A stretch of 64,000 bases of DNA from Stercorarius parasiticus (Eukaryota > Chordata > Aves > Charadriiformes > Stercorariidae), in assembly GCA_013396915.1 (NCBI GenBank), contig VWZL01000166.1, positions 806,001-870,000 on the forward strand. Direction: 5' to 3'. Made by a program: the position numbers and the translations under genes. The stretch's first letter is position 1. Each line of letters begins with the position of its first letter. Shown here in pieces: positions 11,801 through 23,430 of this stretch. Below the pieces are notes generated by a model, which saw nothing but the letters and a program-made list of their open reading frames with translations, made no database searches and had not been told where the DNA came from.

Positions 11801-14800
11801 ATATCATTCTGAATGCATTCTAAGTTCTGATATACCTGAACCTCAGGAATCTGGGTCCAAACTTAGATCTGCTTATATATTATATGTCATTAGAGTGAAT
11901 TCATCTGGCTGATGCAATAGCCAGACTAAAATAAAGGAGAATAACCACTAAGACATGCATACGATGCTGTACTAGTGATGAGGAAAGAGGGATTGATAGG
12001 AGCAGACACTGACATGAATTTCTACACCAGGTGGCAAAAGAACGTTATTACTTGTTCAGCTCTTGCAGTTTCTAAAACTCACAGTTAGGTTTACTTCCTT
12101 GTTGTGGGCAGAGGTAACATGCCCGCAAGAACAGTAAGCATATTCATCCACAGTGGAGAATAGACTTTTTTTTCTTCAATAACTGATTGAGCTTGGGCTT
12201 CAGGCTTTGACAAGGGTCCCACAGGAGGAAACGCACTGAAGCAGTGCAATCCTGCCCCACCAGTTGCCCTAACCAAGCCCTTGTCTCAGTGGTGTCACTC
12301 AGTTTCGCCTGGGAATGAGGGCATTGCTGTTATTACCTTCAACGGCTGTCATCCTCTCTACAAACTTCCTATTGGGTAATCCCTCTGCTGGGGTCTGAAT
12401 GCTGGTAGTGCCCAGCAGTGGGTTCAGGCCAGGAACTGAAAGGCCCAAGAGCAGTAAACTGCACAGAAGTCTGTTTATCTTCTCAAAAATTATGGAAGTC
12501 TTAGCCATTCCTACTGGGATCTGGATTTTAATTCTGAAGAGTCTGGAGGACAATTGTACCCCTGCTTCAACTCCATTTCTCTCTGGATAGTTAAGAATAG
12601 AGATGATTTTGTCCCTAGATATTTTGAACCTTGGCTTTAAAGCCATAAATGACCCCTCTGGCACACAAAGCAGGTAGAAACCATGCTCTGTTCTCCTTCA
12701 TTTTCCTCCCACACTTCTGCTCTTCTCGTCTCCGTTTTCCTTCAGTCTCATTTATTTTTTTCCATACTATTAAGCTGTAAGTAGTTGATAAAATGACAAT
12801 GATATAAGGCCACTTCTTGCTGTATCCTCCATCCTTTACATGGGTGGATGGGTCCCTGTAATTGCAGCCAGTTTTAATCAATTGCTCTCAAATACGTACT
12901 TGTTGTCCTTTTTTTCCCAGGCATTTTGAATTTTAAAAGTACCTATTACCTATCTAAAATTAATACAAGCTTTGAATGCACACAAGCCCATGTAGCTTTT
13001 CATTTTTAATTTGAATCTTTTCTCCCTGGAGGAGTCTGGAATTCTTTATGAATTTATCAGCATTGACTAAGGAAAAAAAAAAGCACCCAACAAATGTCCT
13101 TATATGTCCTACATTTTCCTCCAGGGAAACTTGAGAGTTTACACTTGAAAAATGGTATCTCTCATTAAGTTAAGTTGTTCTGAATTGTAAGAAATGTTCC
13201 ACCATTCAGTAAAGGTCTAATTTAATGCCAAAGAAATAATCTTGTTTGTTTCAGTAGCCACTGAAACAGACTGCTCTTGCAAATCATTTGGATTCACATG
13301 GCAGTGCTCCTCAAATCCAGAAACAGGTTGACAGAAGCAGAGTGATGATGAGTTCTGCTGCACAGAGGAAACAGAAACAGTTGTCAGCATTAGGCAGAAG
13401 TGACTTGTGATTATTTGTAAGGATAATTCATGTAACTGCAATGCAGAGAAACCAATTGCTAGACAGTTGATGCATAGAATGGTCAGCAAACACAATAGAA
13501 AAAGTGGACTTTCTCTTATGTTTTATGAAAAAAAAAAATCCTTGTTCTGTGACTGGTAAATTAGTTTCTCTCTCTGTGTGCTAGTGAGTTTGCTGCAGGT
13601 GGTAGTTTGCTGGTCAGTCAGGTACCGTGTGTTTTAAGTAGTTCAGAAGTCTGCCAGACAACTATGTGAGGAAGTCCTTTGATCATAATTTTCAGTGCTG
13701 AGACTAATTAGGGAAATAAGTCTAACCAAGGCAAAAACTCAGAAGCCAAACAACCAATGACTGAAGAACAAGAGTTGAGGATTAGGGAGGATTCCTCCAT
13801 TTTCTTTAAAAGTGAAAAGTAAAAAAAAGATTATTGAAACAATAGCTGTGGTGACCAAAATAATGGAGTAGGCAGTAAAGATACTATAACTGGATATAGA
13901 CATCCCAAAGTAGGTGTTCTCTTTCAGTGATCATGTGGTGGAAGCTTCTCTTTTATGACACATTATATGGAAGAATTGACAGAAATGAAGTTTTAGGCAA
14001 GGGTGAACTGTGTGATTTAAAGACAAAATACAGGAGGAGAAATGTGGCTTATGGGCAATTCAAGAAGTACAGAAATTTGCTGAACCAGAGGGCCCAACGT
14101 ATAGATCACCATCTGACCTTTACGAGCATACACTTGTAGGGCAAGCTGTCTAATGGTGGAAAACAGAAATTCTGTTCTGGAGGAAGAGTGGGTGGAAATG
14201 GAGGGATACCAGCAAAGACAGAAAGCAGAGAGTTAGTTCAACAAAACTGCAGGTTAAAGCAGACCTGCCACCAGAAGATCTCTAGAGAAAAGGCATGATA
14301 TCATCTATGGACCAGAAACTGAAAGGGAGCAAGAGGTGAAATCTTGTGATTATCCTGCATCCTGGGATAACTGGATAGTGCTTTGAGTGGCTTTTGGTAC
14401 TTCCTCTGCACCATACAACTTCAATTTTGCGTCTCTGAGAAACCATAACAGGGCTCTATAAATAAGTTGACAAGGCAGTTGACTATAACTGGTCATTAAG
14501 AGTTAGATGAAAGGCTCAGTGTGCGCACACATCCTTTTACATCAGTTTCTACTGTCAGGTACATGAGAAAGATTCTTTCATAGTGTGGCAGATGAACTTA
14601 CCTTCCCGCCCCAGCACAGCTCTGGCAGCTCTCCTGCAGCAGGAATTCGTCACTTAAATCTCAGTCTTTATAATTCTCTTCTTGCTACTGTGCTCTTGTA
14701 AATGAAACTGGGCTGGAAGTACTGGTAGATAACAGAAAAAAAAATGTGGTGTCAGCCTTCAAAAAGAGAAAGATCGCAGTAATTACTGTCAAGAAAGTCT

Positions 14801-15654
14801 AGCTTCAATCCCTTTTAAAATACTGGAATGAATAACAGTTTCTAACCATTTGGAAGATAGCAGAGGCATTAGGAATAAGCACAGCTTACAAAAAGAAACT
14901 CTTGCTGTTACTTTTTTGTCAGAACTACCAAATGAGAAGACTATGACAGATGCAACGCAGGACTTTTTCTGCATGTAATAATTTCATGGGAAATGTTATA
15001 TTTACAATTAAGGCTTAAAATGAAGTGCAGTACCGCAGACTAAAGATGGAGAAATGAGATAAATGCCTGTAGTACCAGATTGGTGTTAGGCACCTGAGGC
15101 TTATTTACCACATTTGCTAAGAAGGAGGGTTTCAGTGTTCAAGATTGGTTTTATGTTTAATAAAGCTCTAGTCAGCTTGAGTGTGGGGCCCTGGGGTAGC
15201 CTTTTGTTTAACCTGCCCAAAATGGATGTCTGAGGTTCTCCTTTCCTACTTCCACTGCCATTTAAATAGTGGTAAAATGGGAAGTGTTTGTTACCACTGC
15301 CTGCTTCATGTCAGTTCCTCCTAGAAAGTCCATCATTCTCAGGGAGTCATATTATACCAATCAGACAAACAGAAAGAATGTGCAATATCTTCATTAAATA
15401 TTGCATGCCTTTGCAATGTCCTTCACAGTGCAAACGTCATGGAAATGTGTTTTTTCAGAGAGCGTTAATTTGGAAGGGGTAGCAATACAGATGATCACAA
15501 GGAAGTAGGGAAAGAAAGATGCTTGCAGGTATAAGGATAAAAAAATCATGCAGACAGGTTCAAACAATGCCACCTCGTAATTCATCTGCAGAGGAATGAC
15601 AGCTATTGAGAAAAGTTATACAGAGGGACTCAAGGGTTTAGAAACAGAAGAAAC
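8867..15654. other. Non-coding; no gene or clear repeat recognised
   Basis: Unique-looking sequence with small A/T tracts (9695-9740, 13070-13082, 13527-13539). Open frames of 119 codons at 9820-10179 (+) and 121 codons at 12299-12664 (-) have no recognisable domain. The first is Lys-rich, as expected for translated AT-rich DNA. No splice-bounded exon could be supported. Confidence 0.55.
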
Positions 15655-15750
15655 TGAATTAAGGAAGGGCGAATTTAGGCCGAACATCATGGGAGTCTTC
15701 CTACTAGTGAGACTTAGAAGGTACTGCAAAGGAATGGTCTGAACTCACCA
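15655..15750 (+). mobile_element. Short CR1-like LINE remnant
   Basis: 'AAGGGCGAATTTAGGC' followed by 'GAACATCATGGGAGTCTTCC', 'TACTAGTGAGACTTAG' and 'AAAGGAATGGTCTG' follows, with many changes, the segment near the end of old CR1 ORF2 that reads 'gR.RLNIRK.F.T...V..W...P'. Only about 95 bases are alignable by eye and no 3' end is visible. The family is uncertain, as L3-like CR1 and L2 segments look similar when this short. Confidence 0.42.
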
Positions 15751-18700
15751 CTTTTTAAAGTAAAAGCAGATTAAAATGTTCTTTAGAAAATATTAGCAGG
15801 TAGAGAGATTAGGTTGCCACTCCGCGGTTTATGAGCTCTGATGCCTAAAATGTTTATTTCAAGAAATCTGAAGTTCATAACAACCTTCACTTTCTCTATG
15901 GCATGATGGAATAAGTGTCCCAACAATTTTTTTGATGTAATACAGTTGAGGTTGGAGAAGAAAATGTTAACAGGTTTCTTTAACGTGTATGTTTAATTAT
16001 TTAGAATTTGTGGTACAGCAGCATCTTGCAGTTCTAGGCCACGTTAGATCCCATTGAACTAAATGCTGTCAAGAGATATGATAAAAGTTATTTCTTTATC
16101 CCAGATGTCTAATAATCTAAATGTAACGGATAATCCAATGAGTAGGTTTTACAAATGGTGGGGTATAGAAGGGAGGAGAAAGTAGGTAACACCACCGTGG
16201 TGACAAAATAACATAAGTTAACTAGTTTTCAAGTTGGTGATTTTGTTTGTGCTATGAGTTCTTAAAAAATCTTATGCCTACTTCCCTCTCATTGGAAGTG
16301 GGTGTTATAGCTAGCATGTGATTAAGAGCAAGTCAGATAGATCTCATGTAAAGAATATGTACAAGGAACTGTATCTGAGAGCTTTATCAAAAAATATTTG
16401 GACATCCTGATGCCACGAGTGGTGAATACACAAATTTAAGTTCCCTCTGCCTTGGCTGTCTGAATGCAGGGCAGCATGTAAAGAGTGTGACTGTGTTCCC
16501 CTCTGTACCTAGAAACTCCTGATGAACCTTAATTTCTGTATGACCACAGCTATCTTTGAGGGCAGAGTGATGTTGCACAGTCCATAAGTGCAAGGCTGGG
16601 GCTCTATGACTCACCTTGAATTTAAATCCATAACTTCTGAAAGATGTTTTTCTCCTTTATGATTTTGTAGCTGCTACATTCTTGCAAGATCTTTTCAGAT
16701 TCAAAATAAGGAGGAGTAGTGTTTTTTCACTACTTTCCTACTCATGCCCATACTCATATGTACTCTGATCTGAGGTATAAATGCTGTGGAGTTACCCTAA
16801 TTCCAGCCCATTTCCAAAGAATTATTCTAAATTAACACTGCTTGTAATTCAGGTCAGATCTGGTTCCGTGCGTGTACATGTATTTTTAAAGATCCTAAAG
16901 AAATCAATTACCCCACCTTTTCTGTCTTCAAACAATATGATCTACACCTTCTTTTAACTGCAATGATAGTGTATTTATATAAAGTTCCTCCCTTTCCCAG
17001 CACTCATTAATAATGTAACCTTCAACACAAAGGGCTGTCAGTGGTGGGGTTTTTCTCTCACTCCAAGAAGAAAAATAAACCCTCTGTTTCTAAATGCAAG
17101 AGGCAATGCATGCCAAAAGATGTGATAATATAACATGAAGGTATTCCTTCAGGTTATTTTGCTTGATGCAGTTTGACACCATCTTGTAAGGGATATTCTC
17201 TTTGTTCATATTGTTCTCAGTATTCACTGGCAACAACAAAGAGTATTTTTCAAGCTTGACAGAAAGGGACTCAAGGTCAGTACTTCTCTTGCACTTTCCA
17301 GGACAATGCCATTTTATAATATTTCCTCCAGATGGACTGCCAAAAAGCACCAGACTTAGCCCAGTGATCAAAAAATACTGTTTATTCCTTATTCTTTTCA
17401 AAATCATGCAAAGACAAGTGTAGTTCCTTACTTTGGGTCAGTCTGTTGCATTGCTAAACTTCAGATAGAATCCTTATTTTCTTACTGTTATCAATATAAT
17501 GAGTCATGGTCTGAAACAAACTGGCCATATATTGAAATTTCAGGAGCCTGGGCACAGCTAACTGTGAATGGGAACAGAAGAGACATAGCTGGTGGCTGTT
17601 TAGATGAATGTCAATGGGAGAAAAAAGCTCTAAGGATGCACAGCTACACATACTCCCGTCTGGATACTTCCTTCTCTTTAAAGCATAGACAAAGCTTGAA
17701 TCTTTAGCTGCAGGGTTTCAGTCTGTCTTATTGTGAAGCAACGCATACAACCCAGAGCCTTTTAACTGCATTGCTTTTAACCTGGGTAACTGAAATATGG
17801 GAAAAAGAAAGTTAATGGTGAGCCAGCTAAAAATGTAGTTCTGTAAAGACCTACAAGAACAAAAGAATGATGTTCCTATTGATGTCACTCACAAATTTCC
17901 ACTTCACTCTGTGTAATTAAAAGAAAGTAAATGAAGTGACTGCTGTAGGGAAGTGTGGCTTGCCAAGGAGCAGCAAGAGCAGCCTGCTCTGCAGGGCAGG
18001 TGTGTGGCCAAGCGTCACAACGAGGTAGGCAGACGGAGTGCCCTCACTAGCAAGGGGCACAGGCTTGAGGTACTCAAGCAAGAAGTGCAGAGCAGATCTG
18101 GTGATGATGGGCACATGCAGCCCATGTGATTGCCAGGCAAGTCTGCAGTGATAAGGGAGCTCTGAGGTGAAGCCAGATGTGGAGGCAGTAAAACAAGTCT
18201 GGGATTAACAAGGTAGAAGACCAGGCACAGCGTATCTGCAATGTAGCTTGAGCAAGGATCTAGGCTTAAATGAAGCTCCCAAACCACAGCATAGAGGATA
18301 CATGATCAGACGCCGCAGATGAGGGCTTCTCACAGCTCTTTTTCACAGCTTAACTGTTGTCACAGCAGTCTGGTCCAAGGTCATAAAGCTGTGTCATACC
18401 CGGGAGGGGAAGAGGCTGCAGAGAAGCATTACAGAGAAAGATGGTCACAGGCTGATAGGGGCACATAAGAGATGGATGATGCACTCAGGACCCTGCCATG
18501 TTGTTCATAACATGTACAGTTTATTTTTAGTAGGTGATTTTTAGGCAGTCTGATCAATGAGGGATGGGATATCAAAGCTAATTTCTTGGCTATGGGGACA
18601 TAAGCTGGAAAACACTATATGAAGCCATGTACACAGGCATGTTTGCAGAGTCTCTTGTACACCTTCTGCGTGTACGTCAAGTGTTTCACATCAAAATCCC

Positions 18701-19299
18701 TCTCATAGCTCCTCCAGAACCTCATATGGAAGTCCTGGCTCCACTTTTCCCCTCACTTTTTTCTTTACATCATCTTCATCCTTCCTCATCCACCAAGTTG
18801 CAAGCTCTCAACAACCTCTTCCTGACCTTGTCAGCAGGATACTGGGAACTGTTGGACTGCCTTCCAGTTTAAGTCCCTCTCATGTCCCAGGGAAGAGGGC
18901 ACCACTAAACAGCACGTACCTGTTCCCTCAATGTGTTCAAAGAACAGTAGACTCTGGGTATCTACTTGGTGTTGTGCTCAGTGTCTCTCTCTAGCTTTCT
19001 GGGTTCTTTTATTACTTTTTACCCCTTGATTCTCACCTCCTCCCTTTATTCTGTCCATTGCAGTCCCTAGCCACTTTATTTGTGCCTCTCACTGAAGTCC
19101 CAGGGAGGATTTCAAGGTATTTTAAGAGTCAGAGAAATCATCAAAAAGAGTGGTAATAAGGGATGGTACTTGGAGGAAAAGCACACAGGCTTGGTCACTT
19201 CCTGTAGTCCATGTCCTTCTCCTACCCCAAATATCCAGAATGCTGTGTTAGGGTTATTGTTGGTTATAGCTTCACCTGTCCCTTAGGGTCTGCTTGTCG
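15751..19299. other. Non-coding; includes an unassigned repeat-like stretch
   Basis: Nothing coding is recognised. Between about 17935 and 18310 the minus strand is strongly pyrimidine-biased, with many CTG, CTT and CCT words and locally higher GC than its flanks. It carries two overlapping minus-strand frames (90 and 65 codons) of Leu/Ser/Pro-rich content typical of translated CT-rich DNA. It looks like a decayed dispersed repeat, but I cannot name a family. The rest shows no structure. Confidence 0.45.
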
Positions 19300-20850
19300 A
19301 TGAATCAGCTGTGTGCTAGTCTATCTCAGCCCCTTTTGTGCCTCCTGATGCTGTTGCCTTCCACGGCCTCCTCTGGTAACACATTCTATTAGCTGACATG
19401 GAAAAATGTTCTTCCTTTCATCTGTTTAAAGCTGGGCTCCTGAGTGCCTGCCTGCTTTAGTACTGTGGGATTTGGTGAATAACAGTTCTGCTTTAACTTT
19501 CTCTACCATCTTCATGATTTGGTAAACCTCTAAATATTCCCCCTCAGGCTTCTGCTGTCTTAAGTAGAGGGTGACAGCCTTTTTACTTTTATTTGCGCAA
19601 GCCAGCTACCCCATCCCATTCCTCATTTCAGTTGTCCATCTCTGTACATCGTCTAACTCCATTGCATCCTACAAGTACAGACACAAGAGCAATACACAGT
19701 ACCCACAGTACTGGGTGGATACTTTTCCAGACAATGGCCAATAATTCATTTGGCCTTTTTGTCTGCCACTGCACATTGAAGTAACAATTTCAGAAGATGG
19801 AAAATGATAACTCCAAAATCTATTTCCTAAGCAGCAATTGCCATTTCCAAGTTCAGCACCATGTAGGCATGGTTTAGGTTATTGTTCCTTGTAGGCACAA
19901 CTTTACATTTAGGTACACTGAAGCTCACCTGCCGCCCTTTTGTCCTTTCACCTAGATCTATGCCATTGACATTGTTTTCAGCTAAACAAAGGAAGTTGGC
20001 ATCATCCACAAACTTAGAGATTTCGTTGTGTTATCCTTTCACCAGGTCATTGATGCATAATGATAGAGATGTAGCATAATTTTGGTCCCAGCAATGGTCC
20101 TTCTGGAACCCTACTCCTGACTCGCTTCCCTTCTGGAAAGTGACCATTAAGCCCAATGTTTTGCTTTCTACCATTTAATCAGTTCTCAGTCCATAAAGGA
20201 ACTTATCCTTCAATTCCATTGCAACTTTGTCTCTTAGTAACTTTTAGTGTGGAAACTTGCCAACAGCTTTTTGAAAATCCTGATGCATGATCCAGCGGAT
20301 CACTTGTATCCACGTGCTGTTGACACGCACACAAAACTCTGACACATCAGTGACCCTGGAGTCCCCTTCCCGAAAGCCCTGCTGCCCCTTTTTCCCCAAA
20401 GACCTTGTTCACTTATGGAATCAGGGAATCACTCCTGATTGCAGAATCTACCATCTTGCCAGGAATGGCCAGCCTAGCCAGCCTGCAGTTTCCAGTATAC
20501 TCTCTAGAAACTTTGCGGTGTATGGGAGTTATGCTGGCAATCAGCCAGGCCTCTGTCACAGAGGGTGTTTGAAGTGGTAGTTTGCGTACTTTGGTCAGCA
20601 GTTCTGCAATTTCACATTTGAGTTCCCTCAGAGCTCCCAGGTGAATGCCATCCAGTCTGGGTGACTTATGAACACAGCTTCTCTCCTTGGTCTGATGCTT
20701 CCTGTATATTTACTTCAAATTCATCTAGCTTGTCCGACCTACCTACCACAAAGAATTTGTAGACGTATTTATGTCATGATTTACACTAAAATCACAAAAC
20801 CTAGAAGTTTTCTTCAGGCTCCACTGAAGAACCTCTCACTGTCATCTTAT
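19300..20850 (-). mobile_element. Long, very old CR1 (reptile/L3-like) LINE remnant, RT region to 3' part
   Basis: About 1.5 kb reads collinearly, on the minus strand, with the RT-encoding part of old sauropsid CR1 LINEs. Recognisable plus-strand landmarks in order are 'CCTCCTCTGGTAACACATTC' near 19367 and 'CTCTAAATATTCCCCCTCAG' near 19529. Next come 'GCACATTGAAGTAACA' near 19771 and 'TTTACATTTAGGTACACTG' near 19902. These are followed by 'GCATCATCCACAAACTTAG' near 19998, 'CAGGTCATTGATGCA' near 20042, and 'GCAATTTCACATTTGAGTTC' near 20607. Frameshifts and stops break the frame throughout. The loss of reading frame and low CpG content suggest an insertion that predates modern birds. The terminal 3' octamer repeat is not seen, so the 3' end is truncated or too decayed. 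Confidence 0.82.
19827..20009 (-). pseudogene. Decayed CR1 reverse-transcriptase palm fragment
   Basis: This 60-codon minus-strand open piece lies inside the old CR1 element and covers the RT active-site neighbourhood. It starts with MDDANFLCLAENN, where the family normally has the catalytic 'F-A-D-D-T-K-L' motif. The two Asp residues are kept, while the flanking residues have changed. Downstream it keeps 'PKCKV' and 'RNNNLNHAYMV', matching the family's 'SKC.VLH.G.NN..H.Y' region. Reading upstream, the frame continues as Lys-Phe-Val before the Asp pair. The fragment is a relic: the frame is closed on both sides and the element has no intact ORF. The residue comparison is from memory of CR1 proteins. 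Confidence 0.72.
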
Positions 20851-21721
20851 GAAAAGATAGTGGCATTTTAAATCTAAAAATATAAATGAGCCATAGCATG
20901 GATAAACCTTTAACCCAATATCTTTGCAGGAATTTAGTATGGGGTTTCCATGCTAGCTGGACTCTAGAGAGCTCTGAAAGATGAGGAAGGTCTGTACTAC
21001 TACAATGCTATTGATACCAGAAACTATCAGGTAACTAACTCCACTGGCACAGATGAGATCAGAATCTGACCCTAGGGTATAATTCAAAATTATCTTGTCT
21101 GGCAAAGAAAGAAAGAGCTGGCATTAGTAAGATCCCCAGATTTTTGTTATCTAAAATGATGGCCTTAATGCTAGCAAGCTAATATGTCTGTAAGGTTGCA
21201 AAGGATCTCAAAAGAAAGAGTCTCTTTTGAGAAAATGACAAATATTGATTATTACATGGTAACAAAACCATGAGGCAGATGCTCAGATAATCTAAATCAG
21301 AGTGACTGCTACGAAGACTACAATAGAGATTTATCGGGATTTGACATCTAGTGCTATACCTGTTAATTGGACTTTCTGAAATCATTAAGTGTATTTTCCA
21401 CAGAACGTTTTCATGAGAGGTTGTTTTACATTCTATATTTCCTCTGAAATTTAACCAAACGGTGATTTCCACCACTGTCAGACCCTCATTCAAGTGCAAG
21501 TATTGGAACTTGGAAATGAGATTCAACACCCATTTTGATGCAGATATGAGAACATATACCTGTCTCTCTTGCCTAATCCATTCACATATCTTGTAAAAAC
21601 CTTTCAGCAAAGATTTGCTTTCAAAAAGGTATGAAAGCTAAGTGAAGGGATAGGTCTGAAGTTTTGCAATTAATTATTTCACAAGTCTCTTCTTGTTTGG
21701 CCACTTCAGTTATTGTTTTGA

Positions 21722-21744
21722 AATAATAATAATAATAATAATAA
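21722..21744. repeat. (AAT)n microsatellite, about 7.5 units
   Basis: A perfect AAT run followed directly by an A-run (21743-21749). It is the cleanest trinucleotide microsatellite in the window and likely to be length-polymorphic. Confidence 0.95.
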
Positions 21745-21747
21745 AAA

Positions 21748-21781
21748 AATCCAGTTAAATCTGCAATCCAGTTAAATCACA
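21748..21781. repeat. Two-copy 17-bp tandem duplication
   Basis: The units at 21748-21764 and 21765-21781 share 'AATCCAGTTAAATC' and differ only in their last three bases. The duplication abuts the AAT microsatellite. Confidence 0.85.
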
Positions 21782-23287
21782 CTCAGAGCTACTCAGGGGG
21801 AATAGGTCTGAATTACTGCTTACATGGCAGCTTGCCTCAAACTTAAAGCTACTGCCATCATAAATAAAGACAAAATGTCAATAGCTATTTGAAGTTCTAC
21901 TGCTGTGCCAGCTTTTAGTGTCATTTCAAACTTAGGAGCTTCAAGGCTAATATAGTCCTCTTCTGGGCGATGGACAGGAGTAGAAAGAATAGGCTGCCTG
22001 TTGCCTTTTCTGTGGGCCTTGCAGCAACTCTACGCCAAAGTGTATGGTGATTGGCTGCAAGAGCTTAGTCCTTATTTATAACAAATTGATGCAAATTCTG
22101 TCACTGCCAGTTTAGTTTAGCAGAGGAACCAAATATGAAGTTATGTATAATACAAAATGGACTTGAGAGTCTCATTAAATATTCAGGGTTAGGGTTTTTA
22201 GATAAACTTCAACTTTTCTTGTTCAACTCTGAAGCATGAGGAAAACTGGTATGTCTAAACGACGATAATCTGCAAAATGTATATTCCAGATGACACAAAA
22301 AAAACCCCTGCAAGTTTCCTTTTTGTGTCCAGAAAGTCCATCGTTAAGGTTCCCTTGGTGCTTTTGGTGCATCCAGCATCAAGGTTAATCTTTTTCAATT
22401 TAAATCTTTAAAAGGCATTCATTGCCATTTTTCATAGGGAAAAGAGTCTTCAATTGCTAGGGCTGAAAGCCTGTCACTGTGATTTTTCCTAAAAATCATG
22501 GCTTTTCAGAGTTACTCTCCTGAAAGGAGCAAACTTTTAAGGCATGCTATTTCATAGAAGTGACACAAAAGCATAGATGCTTTTCAAAACCTATTTTTAA
22601 GATCTGTAACTCAAGAAAAGTTCCTCTAATTTACCTACAATTTTGACAAAAGGAAGTTCCTGTGCAAAGCTCTACATACAAAATATGAAGTATCTGGAAC
22701 CTACTGACAAGGAGCATGGAAGAGGGAAGGCAAAGGCAGATACCGCTAAACAACTAAAACTCTCACTGCAGAGAATGGGCTTTAAATATACATTTTTTCC
22801 AAGTATTTAGGGATAGTTAAGTTTTAAAAGGTTAACTTTCTGTTGGGACTGTCAAATTTAACAATGGTCGTTCATGGATCACGTTCATTTTTAAACAACA
22901 CAGGAGAGCCCTGCCTTGGATTCCCAATCATTTCTATCAGTTAACATGACCAGCAGGCTCAAAGACAGCTTCATGAGTTGATAGCATAGGAAACTTAGCT
23001 GCCTACAGCAGAATCAAATTAGCTTCCAGATGTTGGAAATAAATATTCCAGAGGGTTTGGCCTAATGGCTTCCAGTCTGCTGATGTACCCCATGTGTAGC
23101 CCCAGCTGTTAAAAACACTTTATAATAAGATGCAGCAGAAGGAGACAAAACTCTTCCTGAATGAGTATTTCTGCTCAGTTTGTATTGCTGCCACTTTAGT
23201 CATTTTACCAAACTGATGAAGTCCAGGCTGTAAACTGTAGAGGCTACAGCATACAGCATATGAACAAGTTCACAACTTTAATGCTTT

Positions 23288-23430
23288 ATGGTATGATAGA
23301 CTTGGAAAAGTCTCAGGAGTGCTGGTAGAGACGTCTGACCCACATACCCGTGTTATTCAGCATCCCTGTACCATAGAAGTTATTCGTGTCTATTGCAGTC
23401 AAACATCTGCTTGAAAATTTCCTTCCTTTT
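23288..23430 (-). mobile_element. Possible CR1 3'-end remnant
   Basis: 'ATAGACTTGGAAAAGTCTCA' near 23296 and 'TGACCCACATACCC', followed by 'TGCTTGAAAATTTCC' near 23407, are arranged like the antisense 3' end of an old CR1 ('atagaattggaagggacctca...ctgttcttgaaaatctcc'). The match is patchy and no octamer repeat is visible, so this is a weak call. Confidence 0.33.

Larger units (their letters stand above)
20851..23287. other. Non-coding; contains an AAT microsatellite and a 17-bp duplication
   Basis: The longest open frame of the whole window (143 codons, minus strand, 21179-21610) is here. It has no recognisable motif and is of a length expected by chance. Apart from the repeats listed separately at 21722-21781, nothing is seen. 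Confidence 0.55.

Noticed and set aside
21179..21610. 143-codon minus-strand open frame, the longest in the window
   Set aside because: No domain or motif is recognised, the length is within chance expectation for AT-rich DNA of this size, and there are no splice or promoter signals.
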